Shown here in pieces: positions 17,341 through 26,836 of a stretch of DNA of 64,000 nucleotides; position 1 is the first letter of the stretch; each line of letters opens with the position of its first letter. The DNA comes from Nonomuraea angiospora. GTDB lineage: Bacteria > Actinomycetota > Actinomycetes > Streptosporangiales > Streptosporangiaceae. Both the position numbers and the translations under genes were made by a program. The notes beneath the pieces were generated by a model that searched no databases, had not been told where the DNA came from, and saw only the letters and a program-made list of their open reading frames with translations. The DNA is taken from contig NZ_JADBEK010000001.1 in the NCBI RefSeq assembly GCF_014873145.1, positions 2,728,001-2,792,000 of the forward strand, in the 5' to 3' direction.

Positions 17341-18273
17341 CGCGAAGGCGGCGCGCGGGTTGGCGATCAGCGCGGCCTTGGCCGCCTCGCCGAGCCCTTC
17401 CGCCTCCAGCCGCGGCACGAACCGCTCCAGCAGGTACGCCAGCCCCGGCCCACCACCCAGCCCCGGCCAGTACGACCGCCGCGCCAGGTCCATGCCGAAC
17501 AGCAGCCGATGCTCCAGCCCGCGCCCGGCCAGCTCGGCGACGAGCGCGACGATCTCGCTGTCCGGCCCGTACTTGATCCGCCCGGGCCGGTCGAAGGCCA
17601 GGTACGCCCCCCTCTCCGCCAATGACGCGAGATATCCGGCGTCGGGATTGTGGTCGATGTGCCCGAGCACCACCCGATCGGCCCGCACGCCATGCGAGGC
17701 CAGCGCGTCCAGCAGCTCGTGCCCCATCGTGCCCTTGTCGCAGTGGGTGACGACCGGCACGCCGGTGCGCAGGGCGGCCGCGGCCACCGCGCCGATCAGC
17801 CGCTCCACCCCGCGCCCGAAAGCGTGGTACGACGTCGCGATCTTGATGGCCCCCGCCCGCGCCGGCGAGCGCCGCACCAGCGGCCCGACCAGCCCGTACT
17901 CGTCCATGCCCAGCTCGATCTCGGCCACCAGCAGCTCGGCGATCTCGCCGGGCGAGTAGTGGTGCAGCCAGTGGGCGTCGCTGTAGTAGGTGCTCTTGTG
18001 GAAGCCGGTCACCGCGATCACGTGCAGCCCGGTCCGCTCGGCCAGCGCCTTCATCAGCGACGGGCTTCGGCCGAACCCGAGCGGCGTCATCTCGACCACC
18101 GCGGACAGCCCGAGCCGCCGGGCCGCCGTCACCTCGGCGACGGCGGCCTCCAGGGAGTCGAGCCGGTAGTCGGGCTCGTTGCGGACGGGCCAGTCACCGG
18201 TCATGAAAAAGTGCTCATGCGCATAGGTGAGGCCGATCTCCTCGACGTCCCCCAGCACCGTGCGAACCGTCAC
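17326..18273 (-). CDS. Phosphotriesterase-family metal-dependent hydrolase (possible sugar lactonase)
   Basis: 315 aa from GTG 18273, whose first bases overlap the previous stop (GTGA). The binuclear-metal amidohydrolase signature is complete: HEHFF near the N-terminus, a Lys for carbamylation in AIKIATSYH, His in VVTHCDKG, His in VLGHIDHN and Asp in LLFGMDLARR. Members of this family (cog1735) include lactonases acting on sugar or sugar-phosphate lactones, which fits its place as the last gene of a carbohydrate operon with kinase and dehydrogenase genes. That role is inference; organophosphate hydrolysis is unlikely to be physiological. Confidence 0.88.
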   Translation of the reverse strand: MTVRTVLGDVEEIGLTYAHEHFFMTGDWPVRNEPDYRLDSLEAAVAEVTAARRLGLSAVVEMTPLGFGRSPSLMKALAERTGLHVIAVTGFHKSTYYSDAHWLHHYSPGEIAELLVAEIELGMDEYGLVGPLVRRSPARAGAIKIATSYHAFGRGVERLIGAVAAAALRTGVPVVTHCDKGTMGHELLDALASHGVRADRVVLGHIDHNPDAGYLASLAERGAYLAFDRPGRIKYGPDSEIVALVAELAGRGLEHRLLFGMDLARRSYWPGLGGGPGLAYLLERFVPRLEAEGLGEAAKAALIANPRAAFALRPH

Positions 18274-19493
18274 AGGAGCGCTCCTTCCTCGCGGAGCCGG
18301 GCGCGAAGCAGCTCCACGTCCACCGCCGCGGGCTCCACCCCGGCCTGTACGGCCAGCGCCGCCGCCGTCCCGGCCGCCTGCCCCATCGCCATGCACTGCC
18401 CCATCGACCGGGCCGAGGCGTGCGCGTCGTGCGTGGCCGACAGGCACCGCCCCGCGACGATCAGCCCCTCGACCTCGGCCGGCAGCAGGCACCGGTACGG
18501 GATCCCGTAGGTCCCGTAGTCGTGCACGTACTCCCACCGGGTGGCCGCGCCGGCGGCGTGGTCCTCGATGGGGGCGCCGCACCGGGCGATCGTGTCGGGA
18601 AAATCCCTCCCGGCCAACACATCATCAGAAGTCAGGACATATCGTCCGACGAGCCGCCGGGACTCCCGCACCCCGATCCGCACGGACGTGCTCAGCAGCA
18701 CCGCCGACTCGTACCCGGGCACCTTGGCCCGCAGGAAACGGACGTACTCCCGCACCTGCGCACGTCCCTCGCGTTCGGCACGCGACAGCTCGAACGGGTC
18801 GGTCGGGTCGAGCCCGCTCACTCTGGTCAGGTTGGTGTGCACGATCCCGTCGTTGACGGTCCTGTGCACGGAGCCCTCGCGCCTGGGCAGGTCGGCGTCG
18901 GCCATCAGCGCGTGCAGCTCGGCCGTGCCGGTGGCCGACAGGTCCACCCCGCCCAGCCGGAACGTGGCCGTCATCGGCTGCGACCGCATGCTCGGCCGCT
19001 CCAGCGTCGCCCCGGCCCGCCAGGCCACCTCGCCGTCGCCCGTCGCGTCCACGACCACCCGGGCCTTGACCAGGAACCGGCCGGCCACGGTCTCCACCTC
19101 GACCCCGGCCCCCGGCACGTACGCGCACACCCGCGCATGCAGCAGCACGCCCGCGCCGGAGGTGAGCTCGTCCCAGACGAGCTTGAGCTCCTCCGGCTCG
19201 TACGTGACGCCGGTGCCGGCCCCGTAGGTGTTGGGCCGCTCGAAGGCGGCTCCGGCGGAGAAGAGCCGTTCGCACACCTCCCAGCCGATCCCGCCGACGA
19301 CCCGCCGCGAGACCGGGCCGGGGGCGTAGAAGCCGTAGAACGTGTCGAGCACGGCGACGCCGGTGCCGCCGAGGAAGCCGGCCGGCTCCACCAGCAGGCA
19401 CGACGCGCCGGCGCGGACCGCCGCCACGGCCGCCGCGCACCCGGCGCTGCCGCCGCCGGCCACGACCACGTCGCCTTCCCACAGGACGTTCAC
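18270..19493 (-). CDS. FAD-dependent oxidoreductase (PF12831-type)
   Basis: 407 aa from GTG 19493, overlapping the upstream SDR stop by 4 nt. Starts with a Rossmann FAD motif VVVAGGGSAGCAAAVAAVRAG and LLVEPAGFLGGTG; later ARVVVDATGDGEVAWRAGA and a C-terminal GLIVAGRCLSATHDAHASARSMGQCMAMGQAAGTAAAL, the signature of the FAD-dependent oxidoreductases often found with sugar-degradation genes. The substrate is presumably a sugar or polyol from the imported saccharide. Translationally coupled on both sides. Confidence 0.88.
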   Translation of the reverse strand: MNVLWEGDVVVAGGGSAGCAAAVAAVRAGASCLLVEPAGFLGGTGVAVLDTFYGFYAPGPVSRRVVGGIGWEVCERLFSAGAAFERPNTYGAGTGVTYEPEELKLVWDELTSGAGVLLHARVCAYVPGAGVEVETVAGRFLVKARVVVDATGDGEVAWRAGATLERPSMRSQPMTATFRLGGVDLSATGTAELHALMADADLPRREGSVHRTVNDGIVHTNLTRVSGLDPTDPFELSRAEREGRAQVREYVRFLRAKVPGYESAVLLSTSVRIGVRESRRLVGRYVLTSDDVLAGRDFPDTIARCGAPIEDHAAGAATRWEYVHDYGTYGIPYRCLLPAEVEGLIVAGRCLSATHDAHASARSMGQCMAMGQAAGTAAALAVQAGVEPAAVDVELLRARLREEGALL

Positions 19494-20182
19494 CGCAGAT
19501 GCCACCCTCCGTCGACGGGAATGACCGCGCCCGTGGTCCGCCCCGACGAGGGCGAGAGCAGCCAGAGCACGGCCTGCGCGACCTCCTCCGGCCGGCAGGG
19601 GCTCGCGCCGAGGGGCATCAGCGCGGGCATCCTGGCCTGGACGGCGGCGGACGTGCGGGCGCGGACGCTCATCGGCGTGGCCACCAGACCGGCCGAGACC
19701 AGGTTGACCCGCACCCCGCGCGGCGCGGCCTCGCGGGCGGCGGTCCTGATCAGCGGGATCAGCGCGCCCTTGGCCGAGGCGTAGGCCACGGTGCGGAAGT
19801 CGTCGTCGATCGACGTGCCGAGCGCCGAGCCGATCACCACGATCGACCCGCCCTCGGCCAGCGCGGGGATCGCCGCGCGCAGCAGCCGGAACACCGACTC
19901 GTGGTTGACCCGGTGCACCTCGCGCCAGGCCTCGTCGGTGCACTCGGCCACGCCGCCGTCGCCGAGCCGGCGTCCGGACATGCCGACCGCGTGCACGACG
20001 CCGGCCAGCCGCCCGTGCCGGGCCGTGGCCTGGGCCAGCGCCTTCTCGGCCCCGCCCGGCTCGGTGATGTCGATGCCGTCGCCCAGGTCCACGCCGTACG
20101 CGCTCGCGCCGGACGCCTCGACCGCCTCCACGCAGGCGCGGCCGATGCCGCCATCCGAGCCCGCCACCAGGACGGCGCTCAT
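19490..20182 (-). CDS. SDR-family NAD(P)-dependent oxidoreductase
   Basis: 230 aa. Classical short-chain dehydrogenase: cofactor motif AGSDGGIGRACVEAVEASG, HAVG in place of NNAG, catalytic Ser in VVIGSALGTS, YASAK with the Tyr/Lys pair, and a C-terminal GAVIPVDGGW. Asp after the second strand (GVDLGDG) favours NAD. Its ATG overlaps the SIS-gene stop by 4 nt. Presumably oxidises a sugar or sugar derivative within the operon. Confidence 0.92.
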   Translation of the reverse strand: MSAVLVAGSDGGIGRACVEAVEASGASAYGVDLGDGIDITEPGGAEKALAQATARHGRLAGVVHAVGMSGRRLGDGGVAECTDEAWREVHRVNHESVFRLLRAAIPALAEGGSIVVIGSALGTSIDDDFRTVAYASAKGALIPLIRTAAREAAPRGVRVNLVSAGLVATPMSVRARTSAAVQARMPALMPLGASPCRPEEVAQAVLWLLSPSSGRTTGAVIPVDGGWHLR

Positions 20183-20943
20183 GGCTTCCTGAGCACGGCG
20201 GCGGCGCGGCGGGCGTGTTCGAGGTAGGCGGCCTCGAACAGCTCCTCGGAGCGGGGGCCGCCGACGAGCTTGGCGCTGGAGATGACCGGCGGCGTCCAGC
20301 CGCCCGCGACCAGCAGCTCGGCCGTGCGGACCTTGATCTCGTTGACCACGGAGACGGCCGCCAGCGTGCTGCCGGGACCGACCGGCTCGGCCAGCCCCTC
20401 GACCTGGCAGAGCGCGTCGCCGACCGGGGTGCGCAGGTCGACCACCACGTCGGCGTGGTCGGCCAGCCGGGTGCCGCTGGGGTGTCCGGGCTCGACGGCC
20501 ATGGTCTCGTTCATCGAGGTCACGGCCACCACGGACAGGCCCGCCTTGCGCAGGCCCATGGCCATCTCGATGGGCACGGCGTTCAGCCCGCTGACGCTGA
20601 AGACGATGGCCGCGTCGCTCGGCCGCAGCTCGAAGTTGGCCAGGATGGCCTCGGCCAGCCCTTCGACGCGTTCGATGAACATGGCCTGGCGCATCCCGTT
20701 CGAGCCGGCCACCTGGGTGTAGAAGGTCGTGGACAGGTCGACGATGGGGTGGAAGCCGGGGTAGGAGCCGTAGCGGGGGAACATCTCCTCCACGCCTATC
20801 CGCGAATGTCCGGTTCCGAACGTGTGCACCACTCCTCCGCCGAGGATCGCCTCAGAGGCGATGCGAGCGGCTTCGGCAAGGGCGTCCTCCTGTGTCCGTT
20901 CGATCTCGCCGAGCAGCTCCATGGCGCGGCTTATCCACTTCAT
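20179..20943 (-). CDS. SIS-domain phosphosugar isomerase/binding protein (UPF0309-like)
   Basis: 254 aa from ATG 20943; the start overlaps the ROK-kinase stop as TGATG and is preceded by AGGAG. The single SIS domain is evident from GGGVVHTFGTGHSRIG (phosphosugar loop), DAAIVFSVSGLNAVPIEMAMGLRKAGLSVVAVTS, and a helical C-terminal tail with the conserved STLAAVSVVNEIKV. Likely isomerises or deaminates a phosphorylated sugar produced by the adjacent ROK kinase. Confidence 0.88.
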   Translation of the reverse strand: MKWISRAMELLGEIERTQEDALAEAARIASEAILGGGVVHTFGTGHSRIGVEEMFPRYGSYPGFHPIVDLSTTFYTQVAGSNGMRQAMFIERVEGLAEAILANFELRPSDAAIVFSVSGLNAVPIEMAMGLRKAGLSVVAVTSMNETMAVEPGHPSGTRLADHADVVVDLRTPVGDALCQVEGLAEPVGPGSTLAAVSVVNEIKVRTAELLVAGGWTPPVISSAKLVGGPRSEELFEAAYLEHARRAAAVLRKP

Positions 20944-21806
20944 CAAGATCTCCTCCCGTAGAGTGCGGCGCCGATGGCCCCCGCCATCGGGCCGAGTACG
21001 GCGGGCAGCACCGTGACGTCTCCGATCAGCGGTCGTCTGCGCGCCAGTTCGTTGTGCAGGGTGGATCGCATGAGGTCGAGCGCGCCGGAGACGCCGCCGC
21101 CGACGACCACCGAGCCGACGCCGAGGAACGCGGCGGCGTCGCCCAGCGCCACGCCGAGCGCCCAGCCGGCCTGCTCGAACACCTGGGCCGCGCGCTCGTC
21201 CCCGGCCCTGGCCGCCTCGGCGACCTCCGCCGCCGCCGTGGCCTTGGCCGTCCCCGAGCGGAAGGCCCGCACGATGCCCGGCCCGGCGGCGAACGTCTCC
21301 ACGCAGCCCCGGTTGCCGCAGCAGCAGACCGGCCCCCAGGGGGAGACGGTGACGTGGCCGATCTCACCGAGGTTGTCGCGCGGCCCGACGAGGACGGTCC
21401 CGCGCAGCGCCACGGCCCCGCCCACGCCGGTGCCGAGCACGGCGAACAGCACGTCGGCCAGGCCCCGGGCGGCGCCCAGCGCCAGCTCGGCGCGCGCGAA
21501 CGCGCGGGCGTCGTTGACGACGGAGACGGGGACCCCGGTCAGCGCGCGCAGCCGGGCGCCCACGGGGTAGCCGTCCCAGTCACCCGGCGGATTCGGGACG
21601 AACAGGGCGGTCCCGGTGTCGCGGTCCACGTGGCCGGGGAGCCCGATCCCGATGGACCCGGCGTGCGGGGCCAGCGAGGCCGCGAGCCGCACCGTCTCGT
21701 CAGGGCCGGCCGGCGTGGGCACGGTGCCCGAGCCGGAGACCGCCTCCCCTTCCAGCGTCACCCATTTGGTGTACGTGCCGCCGACGTCGATCCCGAGCGC
21801 GGTCAC
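20943..21806 (-). CDS. ROK-family sugar kinase
   Basis: 287 aa from GTG 21806, overlapping the preceding stop (GTGA). N-terminal ATP motif LGIDVGGTYTKWVTL; catalytic Asp in VVNDARAFARAE; ROK zinc cluster GPVCCCGNRGCVETF (CxCGxxGC); FAVLGTGVGGA phosphate motif. Activity expected on a glucose-like sugar or an N-acetylated or amino sugar. No DNA-binding domain, so it is an enzyme rather than a NagC-type repressor. Confidence 0.92.
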   Translation of the reverse strand: MTALGIDVGGTYTKWVTLEGEAVSGSGTVPTPAGPDETVRLAASLAPHAGSIGIGLPGHVDRDTGTALFVPNPPGDWDGYPVGARLRALTGVPVSVVNDARAFARAELALGAARGLADVLFAVLGTGVGGAVALRGTVLVGPRDNLGEIGHVTVSPWGPVCCCGNRGCVETFAAGPGIVRAFRSGTAKATAAAEVAEAARAGDERAAQVFEQAGWALGVALGDAAAFLGVGSVVVGGGVSGALDLMRSTLHNELARRRPLIGDVTVLPAVLGPMAGAIGAALYGRRS

Positions 21807-23818
21807 GCCCCGACCTCCAGCACCCGGGAGGCGAAGCGGGCCCCGCCGCGCGGCCGCCGGAAGGGCTCGACGCCGAGCAGCCGCAGGTAGGCCAGCAGCG
21901 GCTGGGAGTGGCTGTGCAGGTTGGCGACCGGGTACGCCTGCATGGCTACGCCGACCTCGGCCAGGTCCCAGGTGCGCCCGGGGCGGCCGGTCTCGGGGGC
22001 CAGGTAGGCGTCGGGGCCCGACAGCGTGCCCTCCCAGACCTCCGGGTAGGCGGCCGTGTGCGCGGCCAGCGTCATCCGCCGCCACCAGTCCCAGGCCAGG
22101 TCGGGGAGGTGTTCGGCGGCGGCCCAGACGAGCGTCATGTTGATCGCGTACCAGATCGTGCCGACCCCGCCGGGGCCGTACGCGTCGCGGGCGGGCCAGC
22201 GCAGCCGGGCGCCCAAAGGGGAATCGGCGGCGGAAGTGCGCTCGATCGTGCGCAGCAGCTCCACGGCCCGCTCAGGCGGGGCGGCGCCGCACAGAACGGC
22301 CCAGGGCTGCACCTCCAGCCACAGATCGTCGTCGCCGACGACCGCTCCCGGGCCGTACGCGCGGCGGTACCAGCGCCCGTTCCACTCCCCCGCGACCAGG
22401 TCGCGCAGTTCCTCGCCCAGCTTGCGGGCCTCTGCGGCGGTCGCGGGGTCGCCGAGCCGCTCGGCCAGCGTCGCGTAGCGCGGCAGGACCCAGGCGGCCA
22501 TGGCGGAGTTGAGGACGGACTCGCCCCGGTCGATCATCACCTCGCGTGGCACGCCGCTCTCGGTGATGGCCATGTCGTTCCAGTCGGCGTTGAGGATGCG
22601 GACGTGCCCGTGCTCGCCCCGTCCGACCACGTCGGCGAAGAACCTGAACTGCCTGCGCAGGTTCTCCAGCAGCGGCACGCCGGGGGTCTCGTGGACCGGG
22701 TGGTAGGGCACGTCCGCGTGGAAGGCGGCCTCGTCGCCCGTCGCGCTCAGGTATTCGGCGGCCAGCCACAGGGCCCACAGGTTCTGGTCCGACGGGCGGA
22801 ACAGGTCGGTCCAGGGCCGCTTGTCCGGTCCGAGCGCGTACGGCAGGTCGCCGTCGGGCCCGCCCCACGCGCACGTGTTGCGCAGCACGGACAGCGCCAG
22901 GTCGGGCTCGATGTAGACGAGCGGAAGCGCGTGCTGGAGCGGGTCGCGGGCGGCGCCGTTGAAGCCGTGCCGGAAGGAGTAGCAGGATCCCTGGTCGAGG
23001 GTGTGTCCGCCGAGCACGCCGTCGGCGCAGGCCGCGCCGGTGAGCAGGGCGGCGTGCCAGGGGATCTCCCGCTCGGCCTCGGGCGCCCGCGCGGCGGACG
23101 CGCTCGGCAGCCGGTGGCGCAGGGCCGCCAGGCTCTCCTCGAACGTCGCGGCCTGGGAGGTGGAACCGGGTGCCGGACCTGAGGCGGCTGCCGGCGCGGG
23201 GTCGTCCAGCAGGCCGTAGCGGAGGTCCAGCACGCGTTCCTCGCCCGCACCCAGCTCCAGCGGGAGCGCGAGCCGCCCGGACCGCGTCCTGGCTCCGCCG
23301 ATCAGCTCCAGCTCGAGCCCGGGGTCGTCGGCGTCGGCGGCGCCGGTGATGAGCTCGACCCGGGCCGCCCTGGCCGTCCACTCCTCGGTCGCCTCCAGCC
23401 GTACGGGCGCGTCGAGCAGGTTGCGCACCCGAAGCCGGATCAGCACCCACGGCTGCTCGCCCTCCGGGCAGAGGACCGTGCGTTCCAGGGCCACCCGCTC
23501 GTCGGCCACCCGGACGACGGCGAAGGTCGGCCCGAAGATCCGCTCAGATCCCGAAATATCGGTGGAAAGCTCGCCGATGCGGGTCACGCCGGTCCCCCGG
23601 GTGAGCCACAGCAGGCCGGTGTGCTCGTCGAACAGGTCGCTCAGCCCGTAGTTGTCCGACACCAGCGTGATCCGCCGGTTGCCCACGTGCGCGAAGTGCC
23701 GCCGCGTGGGCGGGTCCAGCACGGGGTCCCACTCGGCGCGCGGGTCCCGCTCCTGGTCCAGCGTGTACGCGAACGCGGGCAGCCCGTACGCCGTCGTCCA
23801 CTCCCCGTACGAGCTCAT
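21803..23818 (-). CDS. GH94/GH36-like carbohydrate-active enzyme
   Basis: 671 aa from ATG 23818 (overlaps the permease stop by 4 nt). N-terminal beta-sandwich up to about residue 240 (VGNRRITLVSDNYGLSDLFDEHTGLLWL, RVRNLLDAPVRLEATEEW), then an (alpha/alpha)6 barrel with QGSCYSFRHGFNGAARDPLQH, RPWTDLFRPSDQNLWALWLAAEYL and ILNADWNDMAI. The D-W-N-D motif is the general-acid signature of GH94 disaccharide phosphorylases, but the rest is shorter and divergent. It has no signal peptide, so it acts on the imported saccharide by hydrolysis or phosphorolysis; which of the two is undecided. Confidence 0.65.
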   Translation of the reverse strand: MSSYGEWTTAYGLPAFAYTLDQERDPRAEWDPVLDPPTRRHFAHVGNRRITLVSDNYGLSDLFDEHTGLLWLTRGTGVTRIGELSTDISGSERIFGPTFAVVRVADERVALERTVLCPEGEQPWVLIRLRVRNLLDAPVRLEATEEWTARAARVELITGAADADDPGLELELIGGARTRSGRLALPLELGAGEERVLDLRYGLLDDPAPAAASGPAPGSTSQAATFEESLAALRHRLPSASAARAPEAEREIPWHAALLTGAACADGVLGGHTLDQGSCYSFRHGFNGAARDPLQHALPLVYIEPDLALSVLRNTCAWGGPDGDLPYALGPDKRPWTDLFRPSDQNLWALWLAAEYLSATGDEAAFHADVPYHPVHETPGVPLLENLRRQFRFFADVVGRGEHGHVRILNADWNDMAITESGVPREVMIDRGESVLNSAMAAWVLPRYATLAERLGDPATAAEARKLGEELRDLVAGEWNGRWYRRAYGPGAVVGDDDLWLEVQPWAVLCGAAPPERAVELLRTIERTSAADSPLGARLRWPARDAYGPGGVGTIWYAINMTLVWAAAEHLPDLAWDWWRRMTLAAHTAAYPEVWEGTLSGPDAYLAPETGRPGRTWDLAEVGVAMQAYPVANLHSHSQPLLAYLRLLGVEPFRRPRGGARFASRVLEVGA

Positions 23819-24615
23819 TTGCGCACCCCTCCCAGGGTCAGCCCGGCGACGTAGTAGCGCTGCAGCAGGAACATCAGCGCCAGCGGCGGCACCGCCGTGA
23901 TCAGCGCGGCGGTGCTCACCAGGCCGATGCTGAAGTCGTACTCGGTCTGGAGCTGCGACAGCCCCACCGGCAGCGGCCACAGCCCCGGGTCGTTGGCCAC
24001 GATGAGCGGCCAGAGCAGGTTGTCCCACTGCGCGAGGAACTGCAGCAGGAAGAGCGTCAGCAGCGCGGGCCGCAGCAGGGGCACGCCGATGCGGGCGAAG
24101 ATGCGCAGCTCGCTCGCCCCGTCCACCCGCGCGGACAGCAGCAGCTCGCGCGGCAGCGCCAGGGCGAACTGGCGGACAAGGAACACCCCGAAGGCGCTCA
24201 TCATGAACGGCACGATCATGCCCTGGAAGGTGTCGATCCAGCCCAGCGCCTTGACGATGAGGTACATCGGCACGAGCACCACGACCGGCGACAGCGACAG
24301 CGTCCCCACGATCACCGCGAACAGCGCGCGGCTGCCGGGGAAGCGGAGCTGCGCGAGCGCGTAGCCGGCGGCGGCCGACAGGATGACCTCGAGGACCGCG
24401 ATGCCGAGCGAGAGGATCAGGCTGTTGCGCAGGTAGAGCGGGAAGCCGCCCTGGCCGAACAGCTGCGCCACGTGCGCGCCCAGCTGGGAGGCGTCGAACG
24501 TCAGCCCGCCGAGGTCGCTCGCGTCCGAGGCCGAGGAGAGCGCGAACATCGCGTACACCGGCAGCAGCATGACGGCCACGACCAGCGTCAGGACGGTCCC
24601 GCGTAAGACCTTCAC
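23815..24615 (-). CDS. Carbohydrate ABC transporter permease (MalG type)
   Basis: 266 aa with six hydrophobic segments, starting with LRGTVLTLVVAVMLLPVYAMF. The EAA loop reads DGASELRIFARIGVPLLRPAL. Forms the importer channel together with the upstream MalF-type permease; both overlap their neighbours by 4 nt (ATGA). Confidence 0.93.
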   Translation of the reverse strand: MKVLRGTVLTLVVAVMLLPVYAMFALSSASDASDLGGLTFDASQLGAHVAQLFGQGGFPLYLRNSLILSLGIAVLEVILSAAAGYALAQLRFPGSRALFAVIVGTLSLSPVVVLVPMYLIVKALGWIDTFQGMIVPFMMSAFGVFLVRQFALALPRELLLSARVDGASELRIFARIGVPLLRPALLTLFLLQFLAQWDNLLWPLIVANDPGLWPLPVGLSQLQTEYDFSIGLVSTAALITAVPPLALMFLLQRYYVAGLTLGGVRK

Positions 24616-25529
24616 CCGTCATCGCCTCCCCGCAGCACGCGGAACTGCGCGACCGACAGCGCCAGCATGGCCACGAGCAGCACCATCGCGATGGCCGAGG
24701 CGTAGCCCATGCGCTCGAACGTGAAGCCGGTCGCCCACATGTAGAGCGGCAGCACCTCGGTCGCGCCCGCCGGGCCGCCCTTGGTCAGCAGGAAGGCCGG
24801 CACGAACGACTGCATCGCCCCGACCACCGCGATGACCAGCACGAACAGCAGCGTGCGGCGCAGCAGCGGCAGCGTGATGCGGAAGAAGATCCGCACCGGC
24901 CCCGCCCCGTCGAGCCCGGCGGCCTCGAAGACGCTCAGGGGCAGCCCCTGCAGGCCCGCGGTCAGGATGATCACGAACAGGCCGAGATGCTTCCACGTCG
25001 TCATGATCACCAGGGCCCAGAGCGCCAGGCCCTCGTCGGTCAGCCACGGCTTCGGCTCCGCGCCGGCCAGCCCGATCAGCGCGTTGGCCAGGCCGTCCTC
25101 GGCGAAGATCACCGACCAGGTCAGCGAGGTGGCCACCAGCGGCATCGCGGCCGGGATCATGACGAGGGCGCGGAGGAATGCGTTGTAGCGGCCCGGCTTG
25201 CTCAGCGGCACGGCGATCGCCAGGGCGAGCACGATCGACGGCACCACGGAGCCGGCGGTGTAGACGGCGGTGACCCTGGCCGAGTTCCAGAAGCCGGGGT
25301 CCTCCAGCATTCTGCGGTAGTTGTCCAGGCCCGTCCACTCGGGGGCGCCGGCGAGGTCGTAGCTGGTGAAGCTGAGGTAGACCGCCGACACGAACGGCAC
25401 GACCCAGAAGAGCAGGAAGTACAGGGCGGCGGGCAGGGACAGCAGGGCGCCGGTGCGCGCCTCCGCCCAGCGCTGCCCCTGGCCCGAGACCCGCGCGACG
25501 CGAGGCGCGAGCGCCGGCGACAGCGTCAT
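24612..25529 (-). CDS. Carbohydrate ABC transporter permease (MalF type)
   Basis: 305 aa, six or more membrane helices (LSLPAALYFLLFWVVPFVSAVYL at the start) and the EAA motif EAAGLDGAGPVRIFFRITLPLL. Partner of the MalG-type permease. No ATPase gene lies in this operon, so energisation is expected from a shared MsiK-like ATPase encoded elsewhere, a common arrangement in actinomycetes. Confidence 0.93.
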   Translation of the reverse strand: MTLSPALAPRVARVSGQGQRWAEARTGALLSLPAALYFLLFWVVPFVSAVYLSFTSYDLAGAPEWTGLDNYRRMLEDPGFWNSARVTAVYTAGSVVPSIVLALAIAVPLSKPGRYNAFLRALVMIPAAMPLVATSLTWSVIFAEDGLANALIGLAGAEPKPWLTDEGLALWALVIMTTWKHLGLFVIILTAGLQGLPLSVFEAAGLDGAGPVRIFFRITLPLLRRTLLFVLVIAVVGAMQSFVPAFLLTKGGPAGATEVLPLYMWATGFTFERMGYASAIAMVLLVAMLALSVAQFRVLRGGDDG

Positions 25530-26812
25530 AGGGCGATCCGCATCGCCTGGTCGAAGTCCGCCGCGGCCTGCTCGGGCGTCTTCTTGCCGAACGCCACCGC
25601 GTCGCCGGCGTCGGTGAGCGCCTTGGCCATCTCGTTCCAGACGGGCGTCTGCGGGCCGAAGTCGGCGTGCGGGGCGGAGGCGGCCATGATGTCGACGGCC
25701 TTCTGGTCGGCCCCGGGCAGCTTCTCCCAGCCCTTGACCGGGGTGAGCAGGCTGGCGTCCCTGAGCTGCCGGGCGGCGACGTCCTCGCGCTGGAGGTAGT
25801 CGATGAAGTGCCAGGCGGTGTACTGGAGCTTGGACTTCTGGGCGACCGCCCAGCCCCAGGTGTAGGCGGGGGCGACCGGCCGGCCCGACTCCCAGCGGGG
25901 CATCGGCGCGATGTCGAAGCCCTTGCCGAAGGTCAGCCTGGGGTTGAGCGTCGGGAAGAGGTCCATCGCGAACAGCCCGGACACCAGCATGGCCGCCTCA
26001 CCGGTGGCGAACAGCCCGAACCCGGACAGCGGGTTGGACAGCTTGGCGTTGCCCAGGCCGCCGTAGTAGCGCAGCGCCTCGATCCCGGCCTCCGAGGCGA
26101 GCGTGGCCTTGGTGGCGTCGGGGCTGAGAATCGTGCCGCCCTTGCCCTTGACCAGGGCGAGCAGCTGCATCAGCGTCCACTGCGGGTTGCCCAGGATCCA
26201 CTGCAGGCCCACCTTCTTGCCGTCGGCCGAGGTCAGCCGCTTGCTGTACTCGGCGACCTCCTCCCAGGTGGTGGGCGGCTTGTCCGGATCGAGCCCGGCT
26301 TCTATGAACCTGTCCCTGCGGTAGTAGAGGTAGCAGATCGTGTAGTCGATGGGGACGCCGTACAGCTTGCCCTCGTACGACAGCGAGCCGATCGCGTGCT
26401 CGTCGTACGCCTGGACCAGCGCCTTCTCGTCGGCCACGCCCATGGCCCTGGGGATGATCGGGGCGAGCCGGCCCTTGCGGGCGTGGCCCGGGATCGTCCA
26501 GCCGCCGATCTTGACCAGGTCGGGCGGGACGTCGCCGGCGAACGCGGTCAGCAGCTTGGCGTCGAGCTTGTCGACCGGCACGTACAAGGGGGTGATGTCG
26601 ACGCCGCCGAACTCCTGCATGTAGCTGCGCAGCAGCGGGTTGAAGACCTTGTCGTACGCCTTGGTCTGGTGCAGCCAGACGGACAGTTTTCCGCGCGGCA
26701 CCCCGTCGGCGGGGACCGTGGCGGCCGGTTCGGAGCCGCAGGCGGCGAGCAGGCCGGACGCCGTCGCGAGGGTGGCGGTTCTGAGCAGGGCACGGCGGGT
26801 CAACCTGGTCAT
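25526..26812 (-). CDS. Extracellular sugar-binding lipoprotein of ABC importer
   Basis: 428 aa. Signal: TRLTRRALLRTATLATAS (twin-Arg-like) followed by lipobox GLLAAC, so it is anchored by a lipidated Cys at about residue 25. The mature protein is a family-1 solute-binding protein (KLSVWLHQTKAYDKVFNPLL, FATGEAAMLVSGLFAMD, AYTWGWAVAQKSK). It is the first structural gene after the GntR regulator, and its stop overlaps the permease start by 4 nt. Ligand unknown, probably an oligosaccharide given the GH94/GH36-like enzyme downstream. Confidence 0.92.
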   Translation of the reverse strand: MTRLTRRALLRTATLATASGLLAACGSEPAATVPADGVPRGKLSVWLHQTKAYDKVFNPLLRSYMQEFGGVDITPLYVPVDKLDAKLLTAFAGDVPPDLVKIGGWTIPGHARKGRLAPIIPRAMGVADEKALVQAYDEHAIGSLSYEGKLYGVPIDYTICYLYYRRDRFIEAGLDPDKPPTTWEEVAEYSKRLTSADGKKVGLQWILGNPQWTLMQLLALVKGKGGTILSPDATKATLASEAGIEALRYYGGLGNAKLSNPLSGFGLFATGEAAMLVSGLFAMDLFPTLNPRLTFGKGFDIAPMPRWESGRPVAPAYTWGWAVAQKSKLQYTAWHFIDYLQREDVAARQLRDASLLTPVKGWEKLPGADQKAVDIMAASAPHADFGPQTPVWNEMAKALTDAGDAVAFGKKTPEQAAADFDQAMRIAL

Positions 26813-26836
26813 GCTCGACCTCCCGGTATGGGGGTT

